Assembly: GCA_035048815.1 (NCBI GenBank)
Contig: JAUCBN010000043.1
Span: 7,505,001 to 7,569,000 of the forward strand
Length of the DNA: 64,000 nt
Source: Abelmoschus esculentus
Taxonomy: Eukaryota; Streptophyta; Magnoliopsida; Malvales; Malvaceae
Direction: 5' to 3'
Shown: positions 24,771 to 35,571 of the stretch, in pieces
How the letters are laid out: every line of letters begins with the position of its first letter
Numbering within the stretch: position 1 is the stretch's first letter
Made by a program: the position numbers and the translations under genes
The notes under the pieces: model-generated
Told to the model about the DNA's origin: nothing
What the model saw: the letters and a program-made list of their open reading frames with translations, nothing else
Database searches by the model: none

Positions 24771-25200
24771 ATAAATATGAAAGAAATTCTCATTTTCAAA
24801 TAATCTCAAAACGATTTTTCTCTCTCGTTTTTATTCCGATGATTGTCGATGGCAAGAATAGTTTGGGATCTCTGCAGTTGTGTTACTGTTGTTAGATCCT
24901 CTTGTTTATTTTTCTTGGGAGACAGACTACCAACAAACTAAAGCACCTAAGGAGTGGCAGAAAATCTATCTTAAGGAAACTGTGTTCGTGCAGGCCTCAC
25001 CACGATTCTTACTAATCGTTTTAAATCGGTTTGATCTAAAATATTTTACATTGGTTTATTTTCTTTGTTCGTTGAATAATAATATTTTATTTAATTCTAT
25101 TAGTTTTTATTTTTCTTGGATTAACCTCTATTTTGTAACAAGAAGCGACCCTTGTTTCAAAGAGAGGAGGACGGGTTATTCACATTCCATTTGATGGTCA
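24771..25200. other. unclassified flank of the tandem array, possibly an LTR end or leader
   Basis: Sequence changes abruptly from the repeat to TC-rich leader-like DNA (TTTTTCTCTCTCGTTTTTATTCCG at 24815-24838 in part), as found at the 3' end of LTRs and in leaders. No paired copy exists in the window, so a 3' LTR cannot be shown. The 104-codon open frame at 24880 has no recognisable domain. Confidence 0.35.
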
Positions 25201-26375
25201 AAGGCGAATTGAAAGCTAAGCAGTGGTAATTCTAAAAATTCCTCGGGGAAAATAGAGATATCTCCTACGTTACTTATAATATATGAAAGTATTGACGTAA
25301 TATCATAGAGTCATCCAATCTGAATGCTACATGAAGAACATAATATTTATCCTAAATTAGAAAACATCCCTTATTTTTTTTTACTCTAAGGTCAATAGTG
25401 TAGTGAACCCATCATTTATTTTGAAATTTGGAAAGAATCTTGAGCCAATTTTAACCACTATTACATTATTTAGTAAAAATTTAAGGGTGGTCACCACATA
25501 ACTTACAATTGTATGTATTTATGCGGGTATATATATAATTTATAAAATTTTATGTTAACTTTAGGTTGGATGATGATAATAAATAATTAAGATTATTTTT
25601 TATTTTTTCAAGCGACAATCTTCATATTTTCTAGTGTTAAACTCTTCTATCCATTTTACTCATCTAATGGTCATGGATTAATATAAAACTCTTTAAGTTT
25701 TATATGGTTTAATCAAACTCATCCACACACTGGGATAAGATTACTTACACAATGTAAAAAATTTTAAGTTCTACATATTTTTTTGGTTCGTTGGATGGGT
25801 GAAATAGATGATTCACTCCCTATTCTATTTTTTTCAATTGACAATCTTCATATATCTTACTATTAATCTCAGTAGAAAATGTTTTATATTATATAAAACT
25901 TGAAAGTTTTACACTAGGTTGAGCATGGTTAGCCATAAAACCAAAATCCGAACCGAGACGTTTAGATAATTTATGGTTCATAAGTTTATGAACCGTGATT
26001 AATCAAATCAAACCAAATTGACCGAAATTAATTTATAATCAATTTTATAAGGTAAAAATACATATTTTATACTTAAAGTACTATAAATGTATTTTAAATT
26101 ATTATTATTTACTTAAAAATAAGTTTTTAATAAATATTTATGAAAAAAAATCTTAATACTTTACTTTTTAATATTCCAAGTCATAAAATAAATTTTTTTA
26201 TCAATATAAAATATAAAATTTTAAAAACTAACGTTAATATGAAAAAATCGAAAACCGAGATTAATCGAACTGAAAATTGATGGTTAGTAAAATAACTTAT
26301 GAAATGCACCTACTATTTTATACATTTCTTAACTAGTTAAAGGAAGATAAATAGATGATCATGAGATCAAGTTAG
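25201..26375. other. AT-rich intergenic DNA
   Basis: No gene is supported. 25925-26290 is rich in AACCGAA/CCGAGA/GGTTAG motifs in both orientations, as in decayed inverted-repeat elements, but clear termini were not found. Confidence 0.4.
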
Positions 26376-26394
26376 TAAAAATTAATATAATTTT

Positions 26395-26570
26395 TTTATT
26401 GCTTTTCTGGTTCCAGAGTTTAGCGTTGACTAATCTAGACCGACCCGCGTCGCACACCTAACCTTGGTGGGTGAGTCTCCCAGTAGGGATTTTCTGCATA
26501 CAACGTCTCAAACCTAAGACTTACTTAATCGAAACCAAGCTGCTTATCACTTGGACTAACCCCTGTTGGT
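26395..26570 (-). mobile_element. tRNA-derived SINE with a perfect 19-bp TSD
   Basis: On the minus strand the element starts near ACCAACAGGGGTTAGTCC. It has an A box (TTAGTCCAAGTGATAAG, 26543-26559) and a B box (GGTTTGAGACG, 26504-26514). It continues with an Au-SINE-like body (GGGAGACTCACCCACC; GCGGGTCGGTCTAGATTAGT) and ends in an A-rich tail. The 19 bases TAAAAATTAATATAATTTT are duplicated exactly at 26376-26394 and 26571-26589, as expected for LINE-driven insertion into AT-rich DNA. The exact duplication points to a fairly young insertion. Confidence 0.85.
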
Positions 26571-26720
26571 TAAAAATTAATATAATTTTAGTACTTCAAT
26601 TTAGTTTCAAGATTCAATTATAAAAAAAACACCTTCCTTGTTTTTTTCTTTATTATATAATATATTTAATTTTAAAATTTAAATGAGAAAACTAATTTAA
26701 GTGATGTAATAGATTGTATG

Positions 26721-28127
26721 TGTAATGACCTTCCAAAATAATTTAAAGTATATAGAAAGATCGTTATTTTGAAGATCTTAAAAAATCAAAAAATAAATTA
26801 AAAATTAAAAGATTGAAAATTCAAGTTAAAATATTAAAGTAAAAAGGGTTTGATTAAATTTTTTTAGAAAACTAGTGAAAAATAAATTAAAACGTGAGAA
26901 ATAATTTAGAAAAAGATTGGATTCGTCGTCAGCCACTTAGAGGTCAGACATCTTAAAACTAGAGATTAGAAATTAAAAGAGTTTGAGAGTCGGTTACGGT
27001 TAAAACGGTATTAGCATTTTCAAACCACCCAAAATTAGTACCTTAAAAATATTTACAACTTATTTAATATTAAATTTTCCAAATTAAAGTAGCAATTAAA
27101 TTGATATTTAATTAAGAATTCAAATAAATTTTAAGGACCTCATTATTCGAAGATAAGCGCCTAAACCGCCATCATTACGCCTTATAACGACCCCGCTTAC
27201 GACTGAATATTGAGATACCACATTAATTAGTGATTTAACATTCTTAAATGACAAATTTAATGGGAGACAAAATTGAATAAGATATACATGATATAAAACA
27301 GCGAGACATACTTGTGAAGACAACAAATATAAAGACAACATAACATATGACACATGATAACAAAAGAGGCATAATATAAACCAATCAATATAATTACATG
27401 AATAAAAAGATGCTAATAAGATATGAGATATGTCACTATGATAAAACAATATAAAACATAAATAAGCATTATCACTTACATAACCCTAACAAAGCATGTG
27501 AACTAATCCAATAACATGACATACACACATATATATAAGGAATATAACAATATTAACAAACAAATAAAAAATAAATAAATATCATGAGCAAAAATGTACA
27601 TAAACACCTAAGAAAATCAGATAACACATGATAACATAAATTAAAATACATAGAACCAACAAAGTAAGTAAATAACATATATAAATAAACAAGACAAAAT
27701 ATATAATAAACAAATATAAATAAACAATAAAAAAGACCAATAAAATTATTTAAATAAAAATAAATTACACGAGAAAAGAATATATTCAAATATACTCGAT
27801 CAATTAATAACTGTGTACGATAGTTAGGAAGCTCGGATAAGGGTTTGGTGATGGAACCTTGGTGTCGTGAGAATGAATGTTATGATTTTGAAATTGAAAT
27901 TAGCTTTTAAAATCAAAATCAGTGATATTGATTTTAAGCCTTGCGGCTTAGGGAAAAAATGGGAAAAAAATGAAATGGTTTCGCCAAACTTTCAAGGTGG
28001 GTATTGCGGCCAGAGAGAGTTAAAAAATGATTCTGGGATAGTTTTGCGGCTGTGTGTAGTGTATATGATTGGTTCCTTTATTTTTAAGATAAATTATATA
28101 TATATAGTTAGGGTAAAGGGTATTACA
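26721..28127 (-). mobile_element. TAT/Ogre-type LTR, internally shortened copy
   Basis: The + strand begins TGTAATGACCTTCC and ends GGGTATTACA, like the reversed LTR at 2400-5302. Shared blocks: GTCGTC.GCCACTTAG..GTCAGACA at about 26926, GGTTACGGTTAAAACGGTATT at about 26993, CGCCATCATTACG at 27168-27180, and ACCTTGGTGTCGTGAG at about 27857, which is matched near 47040-47070 in reverse. It is about half the length of the 2.9-kb copies and has no matching TSD, so it has suffered large deletions. The 77-100-codon frames inside are AT-rich chance frames. Confidence 0.65.
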
Positions 28128-28394
28128 AGGGAATAAAATAGAATTTAGGTTTTAATATATAAAAGTATTTATAATATGATGAAGGGTATTTTAGATTTAT
28201 CCCTTTAAAAACGAGAATCAATTAAAAACAAGATCTTAAGCACTAAGTAAGGATTTTTATTATAATTTTATATTTTTAATTATAACACTATATGTAATAG
28301 GTCAAATTTATTTATGGTTTGAGCTTATAAAAGTGGGTTCTAATAAAGGACTTTTATTTATATCTATATTTTTTATTTTGGTTTTAATTAAGAG

Positions 28395-28429
<35 letters not shown>

Positions 28430-30900
28430 TGATAAAATTAAGATAGATTAAGGTGGTTTAGGTATTAAAATAGAATGTGAATTTATTTATTTTGAGCATA
28501 AACCTAAATAAAATTTATGATTATATGGATAACTCGAAAATCGATTTCCAGCAAGTTTTTTTAATCATTGGTTTCATTCATATAGGCTGTTGCTGGCGTT
28601 TACTAGTAAAGAAAGAATGAAGGAAAATAGAAAAAAGGAAATAATAATAAAAAATAAAGGAATGAAGTTAGTCAAAGGAAAAGTGATTGCGTACCATTCC
28701 GGCTTGGGACACATAACCGGACAAAAATTAATTTTTTATATATATTAACATTAAAAAATAAATTTAAAATTTATATCTTAAAAATAACTTACATATAATT
28801 TTGTAAACTCTAAGATTAAATTTTATCTCTCATCTTTGTTCTTTTATTTTATTTTTATTCTTTACTTTATTCACAATTTTTAAAAACTATAAATACATTA
28901 TTTAATTGAAATATTATTAAAAATAGATCATTGGTCGTTAAATATTATATGAAAATAGCAATGTGAGTTAAAATAATAATAATAATAATAATAATAATAA
29001 TTTCAATAATTCTAACCCTCTATATTTATTTTTTTCTTCTCATTTTAACCTTTGTTCTTTTAAATTTTTTGTGCTTGTATTAAAAATATTATATTACTTT
29101 CTTTCCTGGTATAAAAACAGTTTAATACAATATGTTGTTGTTTTATGATAAAATATAATTATCTAACTATTTCTTTGATTTGATTAAGTTGTTTGCTTTC
29201 ACAGTATCATAAAAGGATTAAATTGATAAAATTTTAAAATATAAAATATTAAACTTATTAAATTATTTTGATTTGGGAATAAATATTTAATAGAATATAT
29301 ATTATTTAAGGACTAAAAGTATTATTATATAACCCAATTAGATATACATTTTAATTTAAAAACAAACTGATTTGTGTAATAATTTTTTTTTACAAATTAT
29401 CAAATTTAGGAATAAAGTCGTTTTTTTTTTTTTTACAATTTCTCCAAATTTTGATAAAAACACATTTGGGACTGTGGTTTAATTATTATTATTTCAGTTT
29501 TTTCAACTGCAATTAATTTTTATTCAAATCCTTGTTTAATATTTTAAACTTATTTTTTAAGATATATAACTGAAATATTTTAAAAAATAAATTATATATT
29601 AGTTTTGGTAAAATAATTAAAATGAAATGAAAATAATAAAAGTTCACTTTAATAACTGACGTAGCTTTTGAACGAATATTAGTTTGATTAATTGAATTTA
29701 TTATATTCTCAATAAATTTTCATTTACAATAGTTATATCTTCATTTCCAATTTTTTTTCATTGCTTTTATTCTTATCAATTTCTTTATAATTAAAATCTT
29801 CTAAATAAACATAAAAACTAACTAAATTTAACTAAAAATAGTTAAATAATTCAAAAAGTTACTCTATAATTCAATTGAATAAGTTTAGTAATACTTATAT
29901 TTTACTTCAAGTAAAACACTTTGATTATCACTTAATCTTATAATATCTTAATGTAATTTTATTTTCTTATAAAATATAGAACAATAAATAGAAAATACAT
30001 TATTAATAATAAGGATATGATTTTATTTCTATATAAAATATATTTAATAGAAGAATCTTAGGAAATTTCAAACCTACAAAATAAATGTATTTTTATATGA
30101 AAAATAACAGATCCGTAAAATTTATCCATATTTTTAATATAATTTATAAAATTAAAAAAAAAAGTTATCCATGTAATATACCAATACCCTCTTAAATTTA
30201 ATTATTTGTTTGGAGGGGCGGCGGAAATAATATATCATTCTAAAGACATTCACGCTAATAAGATATAATTAAAGTGGGTAAATTTTGACTTTATTTTATT
30301 CGAAAAAATTGAATTATTAAATTTAATTTAATATTAAATATTAAATATTTTTACTTACTCGTAATTTATAAACATGAATAAAATTTTTTAATATAAGTTT
30401 TGAATAATAAAATAAAAATTCAAATAACTTTATATTTTTAATAATTTGTTGATCAATTTTTATATTCGAGTTAAGACAGTCAATTCTATATGATATATTA
30501 TGTATAATGTCATGTGAAAATATGATAATATATATATGTATATCGTATATGCATTTAGAATTTCGTTAAAATTGAAATTAATATGTATTATAATATTATA
30601 AATAATTATAATTAAAATTATACATAAACTTAAAACTCGATAAAATTTTATAAATTTGACTTGATTTAAAAAATTTTAAAATAAAGTTTGAATCGTAAAA
30701 TAGAACTTGCAAACTTGAATAAATCAAAAAATTTACTCGACTCGGATCGACCATTCAACCTAATGAACACATTTTTTGGACACATTTGTAATTCTGCAAT
30801 GGATCAGGTGCAAATGTAGGAATTAAACATAGTATAATAGTACAGCAACTATAATTCAAGTCTCCTTATTAACAAGACCGTAAGGCACACCCAGAAGAAC
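28128..30900. other. AT-rich intergenic region with trinucleotide microsatellites
   Basis: No gene is supported. ATA/AAT microsatellites lie at about 28397-28430 and 28972-29002. The final part up to 30960 becomes CT-rich and should contain the promoter and 5' UTR of the next gene. Confidence 0.5.
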
Positions 30901-30966
30901 TAGGCCAAACTTCCCCCTATCCCTTTTCTCTGCCTACTCCAAGGCTTTCATTGCTATACCAAATTC

Positions 30967-31311
30967 ATGGCAGCCACTACCTCAACCGTGAGTAGCTGCT
31001 CCGGCTTCTTCAGCCTCCGCTCGAATAATGATGAGTCGAGGGTGGTCCGATCCTCATCCTCAATATCCTCATCTCACAGCTCGTCGGCTGCAAGTAGGTG
31101 CACGAAGCTCGACGGTGTCGCCATGTGGTTCATCAACGGCATAGCCACCGCATTCTTCACATCGCTACAACGATGTTCGTGCATCCGTATAGCCACGGTG
31201 GAGGAGGATGACGGCGAGGGATCCAACGACATGCCGTTGATTCATAATGATTGGAATTACGCGAGGCATGATGCCGGAACAATTAGCCGGAGGAAGAAGA
31301 GCATTTCTTGA
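30967..31311 (+). CDS. small plant-type protein of unknown function (114 aa)
   Basis: A single-exon frame with GC content and codon use clearly unlike the AT-rich flanks. It follows a CT-rich 5' UTR (CCCCTATCCCTTTTCTCTGCC at 30914 in part) and has an AAATTCATGGC start context. Residues 1-45 are Ser-rich and low in complexity. Residues 47-77 form the only conserved-looking core (KLDGVAMWFINGIATAFF, then a CSCIRIAT cysteine block), part of it hydrophobic enough to be a single membrane segment. It is followed by an acidic stretch, an MPLI motif and a basic end RRKK. This arrangement resembles short uncharacterised proteins of flowering plants, but I cannot name a family with certainty. Function and location are unknown. 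Confidence 0.75.
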   Translation: MAATTSTVSSCSGFFSLRSNNDESRVVRSSSSISSSHSSSAASRCTKLDGVAMWFINGIATAFFTSLQRCSCIRIATVEEDDGEGSNDMPLIHNDWNYARHDAGTISRRKKSIS

Positions 31312-32413
31312 AGATATAAGTGCTTTGGAAATATATTTTTCTACTCATTTTTACTTAATTTGGTAAGTTAAATATGATGGGGTTGTGGGGAATTTGTAAA
31401 TGCTTTAATGAGAAATTTTACCCTTAGTTCAATCAATGATGAATATGACATGAAAAATAAAAAGAGTTTTTACTAAAATGTCAAATTTTCAACCATATAA
31501 TATATTGTAAATATTTACAAGTTGATAAACACTGACAAAAAATTTCTCAATTATTAATCCATGAAAATAACTGGAGTTTTTCTTTTCTTTTCTTTTCTTT
31601 TCTTTTCATGTTCATTAATTCTTGTATTTTTCCTAGGCACATGGTGCCAAATCATACAATATGTGAAAGTATTGTGATTCAAGTAAATAATTCCAGTTCC
31701 TCACTTAAACCAGTCTGTATACAGCTTTCCTAGGAGTTCCATTGTATGTGAGTCCCGGGATTAATAATATAGAATGAAATAAGATTCAATATTTTTTTTA
31801 ATTTATCGAAATATAAAGTAAATCTAAAAAATTAAATTATAAGCTTTAGCTCTAAATTTAAAAAAATATATATACCATATCCTTAATTCCTTAAATTATA
31901 ACCTTAAAATATAATCATATACCTTAACCATAAACCTTAGTTCTATTATTTTATATAGGACATAAATAGAGACTTCGAAAAATAATAGACGATTTCTATT
32001 GATGATAAATATAATTTTTTTTCTATACTTTTCAACTTCTACTTTATTGAAAAGAAGAAGCGAAAGTACTAATTATGGAAAGCATGCTGATTAGCTTATA
32101 TTTTATATTATTTTTGAAAAATTCAAAGAGCAAAACATGAACTAAAGGTGGTGCTGTTAATATTCAAAACCCAGGTAGGTCCATGATTTTGAATGATGCT
32201 TGGCATTTTGGGTATATATTTCATGATTTTGTTTGTTGGGTTGTGGGACAAAGTTAGTAGCTTTTTCTCCTAACCCAACTCAGGTATCCCAAGTGATTTT
32301 TCTTTTTGATTTTAAGGTTTATATTTTATATATAAATTTATGCATCAACGATCGTGTAAGAGTGTGTTTTTTTTATCATGTCATTAAGAATGTTATATTA
32401 TATATTAAAGTAG
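31312..32413. other. downstream flank of the small gene; intergenic
   Basis: Probable 3' UTR to about 31460 (A-rich, with AAAATAAAAAG). A TTTTC pentanucleotide run lies at about 31577-31606. No further gene is seen up to the copia LTR. Confidence 0.45.
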
Positions 32414-32960
32414 TAATCTAATTTTTTTAAGATTTAATTTAAAGTTAGAATCCTGCTTAGTAGATCTTATTATTTTATATTAATTAAAAATAGAAAATTT
32501 AGTTATATGGAATTTGTTTTTATGCAAGTTTTTTTTCAAACAAAAAAATATCCCTATCAATAGATACGAGAAATTAAGAGTTTAGGTAATATTAGAAATT
32601 AGTTATAATTTCTTTCTTTATCATAGGAGAAATTATATCATGGGTTAGTCTCATCACGTCATCTATGGACCAACCAATAGAAACTGTTCACCTCATTATT
32701 TTTTAATTTTTCAAGTGAAGATTCATTTGGGAAAAAATTATGACATGAAAAAATTGATGAAGTGGGCAGTTTTTATTGGTCGGTCTCAAGGACAGGTGGT
32801 AGGACTGACCCATGATATAATTTTTCCTATTATAGTGAAAATTCTCGTCCTTTGTACGTAATATATTCTTTTTGGGTTTTCTAAGTAAATTTTTTGTGTT
32901 ATTTTTTCTTTTTTACATTTATATTTATTATCTCATTAATATTTCCTCGATAGAAAAAAT
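32414..32960 (+). mobile_element. left LTR of a decayed Ty1/copia element
   Basis: Matches 36847-37207: TCTAA.TTTTTTTAAGAT, AAAGTTAGAATCCTGCTTAG/AAAGTTAGAATTCTAC..TTAG, TAGATCTTATTATT, and ATCCCTATCAATAGATAC/ATCCCTGTAAATAGATAC. It is followed by a tRNA-Met-type primer site. Its terminal TG has become TA. Without the MITE inserted at 32626-32827 it is about 345 bp, close to the right LTR. Confidence 0.8.
32626..32827. mobile_element. MITE, 202 bp, with long terminal inverted repeats
   Basis: The left end GGAGAAATTATATCATGGGT and the reverse complement of the right end GGAAAAATTATATCATGGGT match over about 24 bases, and less perfectly over some 75 (ACCAACCAATAGAAACTG with ACCGACCAATAAAAACTG). 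It is flanked by TA on both sides (32624-32625, 32828-32829). The insertion is absent from the right LTR of the host copia element, which proves mobility. The TA duplication suggests a Tc1/mariner-type partner, but the termini are not the classic Stowaway CTCCCTCC. Confidence 0.85.
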
Positions 32961-32963
32961 AAA

Positions 32964-32975
32964 TTGGTATTAGAG
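32964..32975 (+). promoter_or_regulatory. primer-binding site of the copia element
   Basis: TTGGTATTAGAG differs at one base from the TTGGTATCAGAG initiator-tRNA-Met site of plant LTR elements and lies 3 bases after the LTR. Confidence 0.75.
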
Positions 32976-33421
32976 TATTTTAAGTTACTCAAGATAGTAA
33001 CAATGATAAAGTATAAAATTTCGTTACTGAATCACATCGTCAGGTTTTCGCTATGGCAAGTGAAGGTTTGAGATATTCTTATTTACATGGATTTAGATGA
33101 TACATTGGATGTGTTCAATAATATGTTAAAAGAATGATCGAATATAGAGAAGTGTCGTAATGATCGAAAAATTATTTTTTAGATTTGTTTACACTTATCA
33201 AACAATATTTTGTAAGTATTTATAAAAAGAATATAATTATCAATTTATGAAAACAATTAGAATAAATTTACATGAAAAAAACTTTGACCAACAAGTTATT
33301 TCTGAAGCAATACATATTCTCACAAATTAACAGAGTGTTCATGTCTTAACAATTACTTAATCAATTTTAGTAAGGTTGTCTAAGATTTGAAAATCATGAA
33401 TGTAAAATACAATAAAAATGA
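32976..33421 (+). pseudogene. Ty1/copia gag remnant
   Basis: A strongly decayed stretch lies between the primer site and the nested solo LTR. Short pieces of reading frame (for example LDDTLDVFNNMLKE, 33090-33138) are interrupted by stops. The assignment rests mainly on position. Confidence 0.45.
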
Positions 33422-33978
33422 TATATTGTAACACCTGATCCGGATGTCACATTGGTCCTCCGGCCCAAAACCTGTATTTTAAAATTTCATTCCAAAGCCC
33501 ATTAAATAATTCAAACTCAAGTCCAAATGTAATTCATAAAATCCATTCGAGTTAAAAACATAAGCCCAAAATAAGTTAAAGAAATCGGAACTCCAAAATA
33601 TTATAAACCATTAGAACATTCGACCCAAATTAAAATAAACAGAGTTACATTACATAGGGTTCGACATAGTACTAGCCCACTAAATCTAATAAATGTACTC
33701 TAACAACATTATCGATGCTGAAATCCAAACCTTGATGGTGCTCCACGAACCGGCTTCACCTAACCTACGCACGAAAACACATTTCGAACATTGAGCTACG
33801 AAAGCTCAGTGGGTACGCCGAACTCGGCCAACATCATGCATATCATAAGCAGTAAAGCATAACATATAAAATATCGTGCATGATATGATGATCTAGCATG
33901 CTTGCCTACCACATGGCATAACAATGTATAATAACGCACACAACATATACATGTCAATCAGTCAACAACACTAGGTAG

Positions 33979-34169
33979 TGAGGCCCGCGTCCACACAGCA
34001 TCGGGATCCTACTCTACGAGCAGAGCCCGCATCCACACAGCATCGGGATCCCATACTCAAGGATGAGGCCCGCGTCCACACAGCATCAGGATCCTCCAAA
34101 TCCCATACTCGGAATATCACATCGAGTATCATCGAATGAGGTCCGCGTCCACACAGCATCGGGATCCTA
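33979..34169 (+). repeat. four repeats of a ~31-bp GC-rich motif
   Basis: GAGGCCCGCGTCCACACAGC followed by ATCGGGATCC occurs at 33979, 34023 (diverged), 34064 and 34137, with spacings of 41-73 bp. Confidence 0.85.
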
Positions 34170-34440
34170 CACCCAAAATGGTCTTCAAAATCATCACCTG
34201 GAATGTTACATCGGATGGCCTTCAACGTGTTGTAACACTTTTGGATATCCAGATTTCCATCAAACAAGGACTCGATACACACAAATGATCCACCTAGGAT
34301 ATTCTCAACAAAACACGTCAAGACTTAACATAACTTAGCCGTTCGGGGTTTATAACATCAATCTTGTGATAACAATTCATTTAATTATTTATAAGATTCA
34401 TTTGGACCTTTAATTCTCTTATCGAACCTCAAACAATACC

Positions 34441-34710
34441 AAACTTGTCGAGTTCTCGCAGGGGTATCGAAACACCCTGTATCGATACCTACCCAAAGAA
34501 GGTATCGAAACACTGGTATCGATACTGGTACCAATACCCTTTGACCACTTTCAAAGTCAACGAAAAGGGGAATATCCGCTTCGATACTGGTATCGAATCG
34601 AATATGCTAATGGAGGGTTTGGTATCGATACCTGTATCGATACCCCCTCTTCACTAACCTATTTTTCCTCAGGGGTATCGATACACGGGCCACCGGTATC
34701 GATACCCCTG
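34441..34710. repeat. cluster of GGTATCGATACC palindromes
   Basis: At least ten occurrences of GGTATCGA or TCGATACC, several as the full 12-bp palindrome GGTATCGATACC (for example 34622 and 34697). The cluster lies inside the solo LTR. Similar motifs occur in unrelated repeats at 15000-15220 and 18260-18510. Confidence 0.8.
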
Positions 34711-35571
34711 CACGAACTTGCAGGTTTTACTTAGAAAATTCTAAGGATCATTCTCATACTTAATCTAATCGATCTTAAAGCATTCCTACCTGATATTATG
34801 ATTATTTGGAGTGTTTTAATTGAATTTTCAGTCATTAAACACCCTAACACAAAATCCACCATTAAAGCTCATCAAGTTATAAACCAAGCACACATGCACA
34901 AGATCTACATGAATGCTATCTACCATGAAATGCATGATAAATGGAAGAGTTGGGAGTACCAACCTTGAGCTAAAAACAGCAAAACCCGATCTCCCTTCAC
35001 CCTCAAGCTTTTCCACCTCCAAAGCTTGTAGATGGCTCTCCCACTTGTTTCTCTACAAAGGGAAAGATGAGCAGTGAATTAGACACCAAGGAGAAGATTC
35101 TTAGGGTCTAAAACACTAGAAAAACCAAGATTAACTCCCTCAAAAACTCATTCCCGAACTCACCCTTAAACCCCCACTAAAACCCTTTTCTCCACCAACC
35201 AAACACTTACTTACCTGGTTTTGTAGATCTCCTTGAGCCTAAAAACCGTCCTTCTTCCTCTAAAACGAGATTTCTAAACAAACTCTCAAAGATCTCACCT
35301 TTAACACTTCTCTTCTCACAAAGATGATGAAGGGAGGATGGAAGAAAAGAGGAAATGAGGTCACTCTCTGTAGAGAAATAACACCCCCTAACCTCTCTTG
35401 TCTTCTCATTTAGACATTTACCAAAATGTCCCTCCAAACCAAGCCCAACTTAAACCCCAACAACCTAAGGCCCACAAGGCCCAAACTACACAAACCCGGG
35501 GCCTAAAACCGAAGCCCGAATCCCTCGGGTTAACCCGACACTCAGATCCGAATCTGGGTCGTTACATATAT

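Larger units (their letters stand above)
33427..35566 (+). mobile_element. solo LTR, 2.14 kb, with TSD TATAT, nested in the copia element
   Basis: Begins TGTAACACCTGATCCGGATG and ends TCTGGGTCGTTACA, with TATAT directly repeated at 33422-33426 and 35567-35571. It lacks gag-pol, primer site and polypurine tract. The GC-richer sequence includes an LTR-like segment GAGCTACGAAAGCTCAGTGG (33792) and two blocks of internal repeats. The ends also form a weak inverted match (TGTAAC..CC.GAT.CGGAT), common for LTRs starting TGTAAC; the 5-bp duplication favours an LTR over a DNA transposon. The ORFs within are artefacts of the repeats. Strand is inferred from the weak similarity to other LTRs and is uncertain. 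Confidence 0.8.

Noticed and set aside
26395..26570. A tRNA gene on the minus strand
   Set aside because: A and B boxes are present but the sequence does not fold as a cloverleaf. It continues into a SINE body and tail with a 19-bp TSD.
27120..27789. Two minus-strand frames rich in Tyr, Leu and Phe that look like membrane proteins
   Set aside because: They arise from AT-rich LTR sequence with an ACATA/ATATAA bias; there are no conserved motifs or gene context.
34445..34657. A 70-codon frame rich in Tyr-Arg-Tyr repeats
   Set aside because: It is the translation of the GGTATCGATACC palindromes.
33427..35566. A DNA transposon with terminal inverted repeats (TGTAAC...GTTACA)
   Set aside because: The inverted match is short and shared by many LTR families here. 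The 5-bp duplication, size and LTR-like content fit a solo LTR better.
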